Source: CAZVBV01 sp964578905 (GTDB lineage Bacteria; Patescibacteriota; Gracilibacteria; UBA4473). From it: 24,583 bases of DNA. Under the pieces are notes generated by a model. The model was not told the origin of the DNA. It did not search any database and saw nothing but the letters and a program-made list of their open reading frames with translations. Location: NCBI GenBank assembly GCA_964578905.1, contig CAZOER010000010.1:1-24583 (forward strand). Direction: 5' to 3'. Shown one piece after another: positions 20,924 to 24,583 of the stretch. The translations under genes and the position numbers were made by a program. How positions within the stretch are numbered: the first letter of the stretch is position 1; each line of letters begins with the position of its first letter.

Positions 20924-23900
20924 ATGGCAAAAAAAACCATACAATTTCCCGCAAAATTGACCCCCACTAAAGAAGAGGACGGTCGGTATTTTTTTACAGA
21001 CGTGGAAGAAGACTTTCCATTTCCTGACCTTATCGGAGTGCAAACAGAATCATACAAATGGTTCTTGGAACACGGAATCGGTGAGTTGTTAGATGAAATT
21101 AATCCGATTGAAGACGCAACGGGTAAGAAATTGCGACTGGAGATCAAAGACTATGAAATTGAACCTCCAAAATACGATATTCCCCTTTGTCGAGAAAAGG
21201 GACTTTCTTACGAATCTATTATTCGTGCGCACGTAGCGTTGACGAATTTGGAGACTGGAGAAATTAAAGAGCAAGATGTGTACTTCGGACAAATTCCACA
21301 AGTGACCGAACAAGGAACCTTCCTTGTGAACGGTATTGAACGAATTATCGTTTCTCAAATTGTGAGAAGTCCTGGTATCTTCTTTGCCAAAAATAACGCG
21401 ATCCCAGGAACATTCAGTGCAAAAATGATCCCAAAACGAGGGGCATGGTTGGAACTGGAAACAGATAAGAAAGGACTTGTCTGGGTGAAAGTTGATCGAA
21501 AACGAAAAATTGCTGTCTCAATGTTCTTGCGAGCATTTGGATACAAAACAAACGAAGAAATTCTCGCCCTTTTCAAAGATGAATTGGGAGATATGGGAGA
21601 AGAAAATCCTATCGCGAAAACAATTCTCAAAGACGAATCAGAAACAGAGAAAGACGCATGGCAAGGCGTGTACAAACGAATTCGTCCAGGAGACTTGGCG
21701 ACTGCTGAGAATGCACGAGCGTTCTTGGAAGAGATGTTCCACAATCACCGAAAATACGATCTCGGACCGATTGCGCGATACAAAATTAACAAAAAATTTG
21801 GACTTACTACAAAAGATAACGCGAAAGGACGTGTGTTCCGAATCGAAGACTTTATTGAAATGGTGCGTGAACTTATTCTTCTTAACAAAGGACAAGGACA
21901 AGGCGCTGATGATATTGATCACTTGGCTAACCGACGTATTCGTGCGGTTGGGGAATTGGTACAAAACAAATTCCGTGTTGGTCTTCTCCGAACAGAACGA
22001 ATCGTTCGAGACCGAATGTCTATTGTAGACTTAGAGGAAGTAACACCGACACAAATCGTGAACTGCCGACCAATTACAGCGGCGATGCATGAGTTCTTTG
22101 CATCATCTCAATTGTCACAGTTCATGGATCAAACAAATCCATTGGCAGAGCTAGAGCACAAACGTCGAATTTCAGCGATGGGTCCAGGAGGACTTTCTCG
22201 AGAACGAGCATCCTTTGAGGTTCGTGATGTGCACCCGTCTCACTACGGACGTATTTGTCCAGTGACTACGCCAGAGGGACCGAATATTGGATTGGTGCTT
22301 CACTTGGCGTCGTATGCACGAGTGAGTAAATACGGATTTATTGAAACGCCATACCGAACCGTTCTTCATACAACGGCGAATGATGGAGCAGCGGCAACAG
22401 GCCGAATGGCAGGTGAAGATATTAAGGACGGACGAAAGATTGTTATCAAAAAAGGAGAAGTAATCGACGGGAAGACAGCGAAAGAAATTAAGAAATTGAA
22501 AGATATCAAAGAAGTGCCTGTGCGAGCGTACGTAACCAAAGATGTGGCGTACTACGATGCGGAAGACGAAAAAGAAATGTGTATTGCACAAGCGAATACA
22601 CTTTTGAATGAAAACAGAGAGTTTGCGAAAACAACGATTTCTGCTCGAAAGAATTACGAACCAGGTTCCTACGCAGAGAAAGAAGTTTCACACATCGATG
22701 TTTCACCGAAACAATTAGTGTCGCTTTCTACATCGCTTATTTCATTCCTTGAGCACGACGATAATACGCGTGCCTTGATGGGATCAAACATGCAACGACA
22801 AGCGGTTCCATTGATTAAACCACAATCTCCGGTTGTGGGAACAGGAATGGAAGGGATCACATCTCACGACCAAAGTATACGAGCTCCAGAATCTGGAGAA
22901 ATTAAATACGCTGATGCGAATGAGGTTGTCTTTGTTGGGAAATCAGGAAAGAAAATTACCTTCCCAGTGACGAACTTTTACCGAACAAATCAATCTACCT
23001 GTATCACTCAACGAGCTCGTGTAGAAGCGGGGGAGAAGGTGAAGAAAGGAGATGTTTTGATCGACGGATCTGCAGTGCAGAACGGAGAATTGGCTCTTGG
23101 ACAGAACCTCACGGTAGCGTACATGTCATGGAGCGGATACAACTATGAGGATGCGGTGATCGTGTCTGATCGTGTTGTGAAAGAAGGACTCTTTAACTCA
23201 ATCCATATTGAGAAATACGAACTGGATGTGCGAGATACAAAATTGGGAGCAGAAGAACTTACTGCTGATATTCCAAACGTAGCCGCGACAAAATTGAAAG
23301 ATCTTGATGAAATCGGATTGGTACGAGTAGGGGCTACAGCACTTGCGGGAGATATCTTGGCAGGGAAAGTAACTCCAAAAGGAGAAACAGAACTGACAGC
23401 GGAAGATAGATTGCTTCGAGCGATCTTTGGAGAAAAAGCACACGATGTGAAAGACTCTTCCCTCCGACTCCCACGAGGATCAGGAGGAAAGGTTATCGCG
23501 GTGTCTATTCTCGACCGAAACGAAGGAGACGACTTGCCAACAGGTGTTATCAAACGTGTTCAAGTGAAAGTAGCGCAAATGCGTCACTTGGAGGCAGGAG
23601 ATAAGATGGCTGGACGACACGGAAATAAGGGAGTTATCTCTCGAATCGTAGCGTCAGAAGATATGCCATATCTTGAAGATGGAACACCAGTAGACATCAT
23701 CTTGAATCCATTGGGTGTGTCATCTCGTATGAATATTGGGCAGGTGCTCGAAACGCATATTGGAATGGCCGCTTCAAAGATGGGAATTAAAGTAGCAACA
23801 CCAGTACTGAGCGGAATTAAAGTTGATAAGGTGAAAGACTTTTTGACAGAAAATAATTACGCAGAAGATGGAAAATTCCAATTGTTCGATGGACGAACGG

Positions 23901-24460
23901 GAGAAGCCTTTGACCACACGACTGTGGTGGGAACGGTGTACATGTTGAAATTGATCCACTTGGTGGAAGACAAGATGCATGCTCGTTCTGTTGGGCCGTA
24001 CTCATTGGTTACACAACAACCATTCGGAGGAAAGGCACAAAACGGAGGACAACGTTTCGGAGAAATGGAGGTGTGGGCGCTTGAGGCGTACGGTGTAGCA
24101 CACACATTGCAAGAAATGTTGACGATCAAGTCAGATGACGTGCACGGACGTGCAGAGGCATACGATGCGATTGTAAAAGGAGAACCAATTGAATTGGTGT
24201 CTGTTCCAGAATCATTCAACGTGTTGACGAAAGAGCTTCAAGCATTGGGTCTCAAAGTAGACTTGCTTCAAGATGGTGAAGTTGCTGAAATTGAAACAGC
24301 ATCTGATCGTCTTGCGAAAGAAGAAGCTCCCAAAGAAAAAGCGTCGATCGAAGATGCTGAAGGAGTGAAAGACGTTGTAGATGAAAAAGAAACAGAAGAT
24401 ATGACGAAAGATGGTGATGAAACAGGAATCGAAGAAGGAGCAGAAAAAGTAGAAGAGTAG
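20924..24460 (+). CDS. rpoB: RNA polymerase beta subunit
   Basis: The 1178-residue protein is full length. Landmarks in order: RAVGELVQNKFRVGLLR, the rifampicin region SQFMDQTNPLAELEHKRRIS followed by AMGPGGLSRERA, HYGRICPVTTPEGPNIGL, GYNYEDAVIVSDRVV, GDKMAGRHGNKGVISRI, NPLGVSSRMNIGQVLE and GGKAQNGGQRFGEMEVWALE. In the rifampicin pocket the equivalents of E. coli D516, H526 and S531 are kept, so sensitivity would be expected. The last 50 residues are a very acidic tail rich in E, D and K beyond the conserved end. rplJ and rplL do not precede it; rpoC is not in the window and may follow the tRNA. Arginine is written mostly as CGA. Confidence 0.98.
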   Translation: MAKKTIQFPAKLTPTKEEDGRYFFTDVEEDFPFPDLIGVQTESYKWFLEHGIGELLDEINPIEDATGKKLRLEIKDYEIEPPKYDIPLCREKGLSYESIIRAHVALTNLETGEIKEQDVYFGQIPQVTEQGTFLVNGIERIIVSQIVRSPGIFFAKNNAIPGTFSAKMIPKRGAWLELETDKKGLVWVKVDRKRKIAVSMFLRAFGYKTNEEILALFKDELGDMGEENPIAKTILKDESETEKDAWQGVYKRIRPGDLATAENARAFLEEMFHNHRKYDLGPIARYKINKKFGLTTKDNAKGRVFRIEDFIEMVRELILLNKGQGQGADDIDHLANRRIRAVGELVQNKFRVGLLRTERIVRDRMSIVDLEEVTPTQIVNCRPITAAMHEFFASSQLSQFMDQTNPLAELEHKRRISAMGPGGLSRERASFEVRDVHPSHYGRICPVTTPEGPNIGLVLHLASYARVSKYGFIETPYRTVLHTTANDGAAATGRMAGEDIKDGRKIVIKKGEVIDGKTAKEIKKLKDIKEVPVRAYVTKDVAYYDAEDEKEMCIAQANTLLNENREFAKTTISARKNYEPGSYAEKEVSHIDVSPKQLVSLSTSLISFLEHDDNTRALMGSNMQRQAVPLIKPQSPVVGTGMEGITSHDQSIRAPESGEIKYADANEVVFVGKSGKKITFPVTNFYRTNQSTCITQRARVEAGEKVKKGDVLIDGSAVQNGELALGQNLTVAYMSWSGYNYEDAVIVSDRVVKEGLFNSIHIEKYELDVRDTKLGAEELTADIPNVAATKLKDLDEIGLVRVGATALAGDILAGKVTPKGETELTAEDRLLRAIFGEKAHDVKDSSLRLPRGSGGKVIAVSILDRNEGDDLPTGVIKRVQVKVAQMRHLEAGDKMAGRHGNKGVISRIVASEDMPYLEDGTPVDIILNPLGVSSRMNIGQVLETHIGMAASKMGIKVATPVLSGIKVDKVKDFLTENNYAEDGKFQLFDGRTGEAFDHTTVVGTVYMLKLIHLVEDKMHARSVGPYSLVTQQPFGGKAQNGGQRFGEMEVWALEAYGVAHTLQEMLTIKSDDVHGRAEAYDAIVKGEPIELVSVPESFNVLTKELQALGLKVDLLQDGEVAEIETASDRLAKEEAPKEKASIEDAEGVKDVVDEKETEDMTKDGDETGIEEGAEKVEE

Positions 24461-24471
24461 ATTGAATACTT

Positions 24472-24497
24472 CAACCCGGGTTCTAGAACCCGGGTTG
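24472..24497. terminator. Perfect 26-bp palindrome after rpoB
   Basis: CAACCCGGGTT and AACCCGGGTTG flank the central CTAG as a perfect palindrome, starting 11 bp after the rpoB stop. As RNA it gives an 11-bp GC-rich hairpin. No T tract follows (GGGGAATTT), so it may be a weak terminator, a processing site before the tRNA, or a dispersed palindrome. Confidence 0.6.
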
Positions 24498-24507
24498 GGG
24501 AATTTAT

Positions 24508-24583
24508 GCGCGTATCGTATAGTGGCTCATTACACGGCCTTGCCAAGGCTGAGATACGGGTTCGACTCCCGTTACGCGCTCCA
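24508..24583 (+). tRNA. tRNA-Gly (anticodon GCC)
   Basis: The 76-nt tRNA has acceptor GCGCGTA/TACGCGC, D-arm, anticodon loop TTGCCAA (GCC, Gly), T-arm ACGGG-TTCGACT-CCCGT, discriminator T and encoded CCA ending on the last base of the window. It reads GGC and GGT codons. Confidence 0.95.

Noticed and set aside
21492..22028. 178-codon plus-strand ORF inside rpoB
   Set aside because: It is an out-of-frame shadow of rpoB, K/N/R-rich without protein-like features.

Overview
The window reads as a compact bacterial chromosome segment, most likely from a small-genome lineage of the Candidate Phyla Radiation (Patescibacteria), though nothing here fixes the phylum. Supporting signs are housekeeping genes scattered as short units, several genes whose -10 box sits only 6-8 nt before the start codon with no Shine-Dalgarno (apparent leaderless transcription), an archaeal-type short triosephosphate isomerase, a lone riboflavin-kinase domain, small exported orphan proteins and heavy use of CGA for arginine. 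TGA ends several genes, including the infC/rpmI overlap, so I see no sign of the UGA=Gly code of Gracilibacteria/SR1.

1-2111: the 3' end of a tRNA (probably Pro) is cut by the left window edge. An exact 36-bp copy of it recurs at 2038-2073. Between the copies lie about 2 kb of AT-rich DNA with degenerate inverted repeats, terminators and a two-gene minus-strand operon: a two-TM coiled-coil membrane protein followed by a HEPN-type protein with an R-x4-H motif. This looks like a tiny integrated island without its own integrase and is the best candidate for an undescribed system.

2110-6242: a leaderless calcineurin-like phosphoesterase (-), then a divergent operon (+): a membrane-anchored DUF3352-like protein, a small exported protein, and a fusion of riboflavin kinase with 5-formyltetrahydrofolate cyclo-ligase.

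6240-11123: nusA and tpiA (-), and the infC-rpmI-rplT operon (+) with a strong promoter and a non-AUG infC start, followed by obgE (+) from its own promoter.

11124-14044: a small exported beta-rich protein (-) and an O-antigen-ligase-like membrane protein translationally close to mraY (+), which suggests a cell-envelope unit. 14045-17984: an FKBP lipoprotein (-), an orphan helical protein (+) and infB (-). 18048-19799: an array of three hairpins, a U32 peptidase-family protein (TrhP-like) and a small membrane protein. 19818-20545: tRNA-Ser(GGA), a GIY-YIG protein and a possible short ncRNA with its own promoter and terminator. 20777-24583: rpoB with leader, a 26-bp palindrome and tRNA-Gly(GCC), which ends at the window edge.

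A recurring theme is a 62-63-bp two-hairpin repeat found three times (6180-6242, 14090-14151, 15796-15857). Each copy lies between convergent genes and contains the stop codon of the minus-strand gene (nusA, FKBP, infB). Base changes between copies are compensated across both stems.
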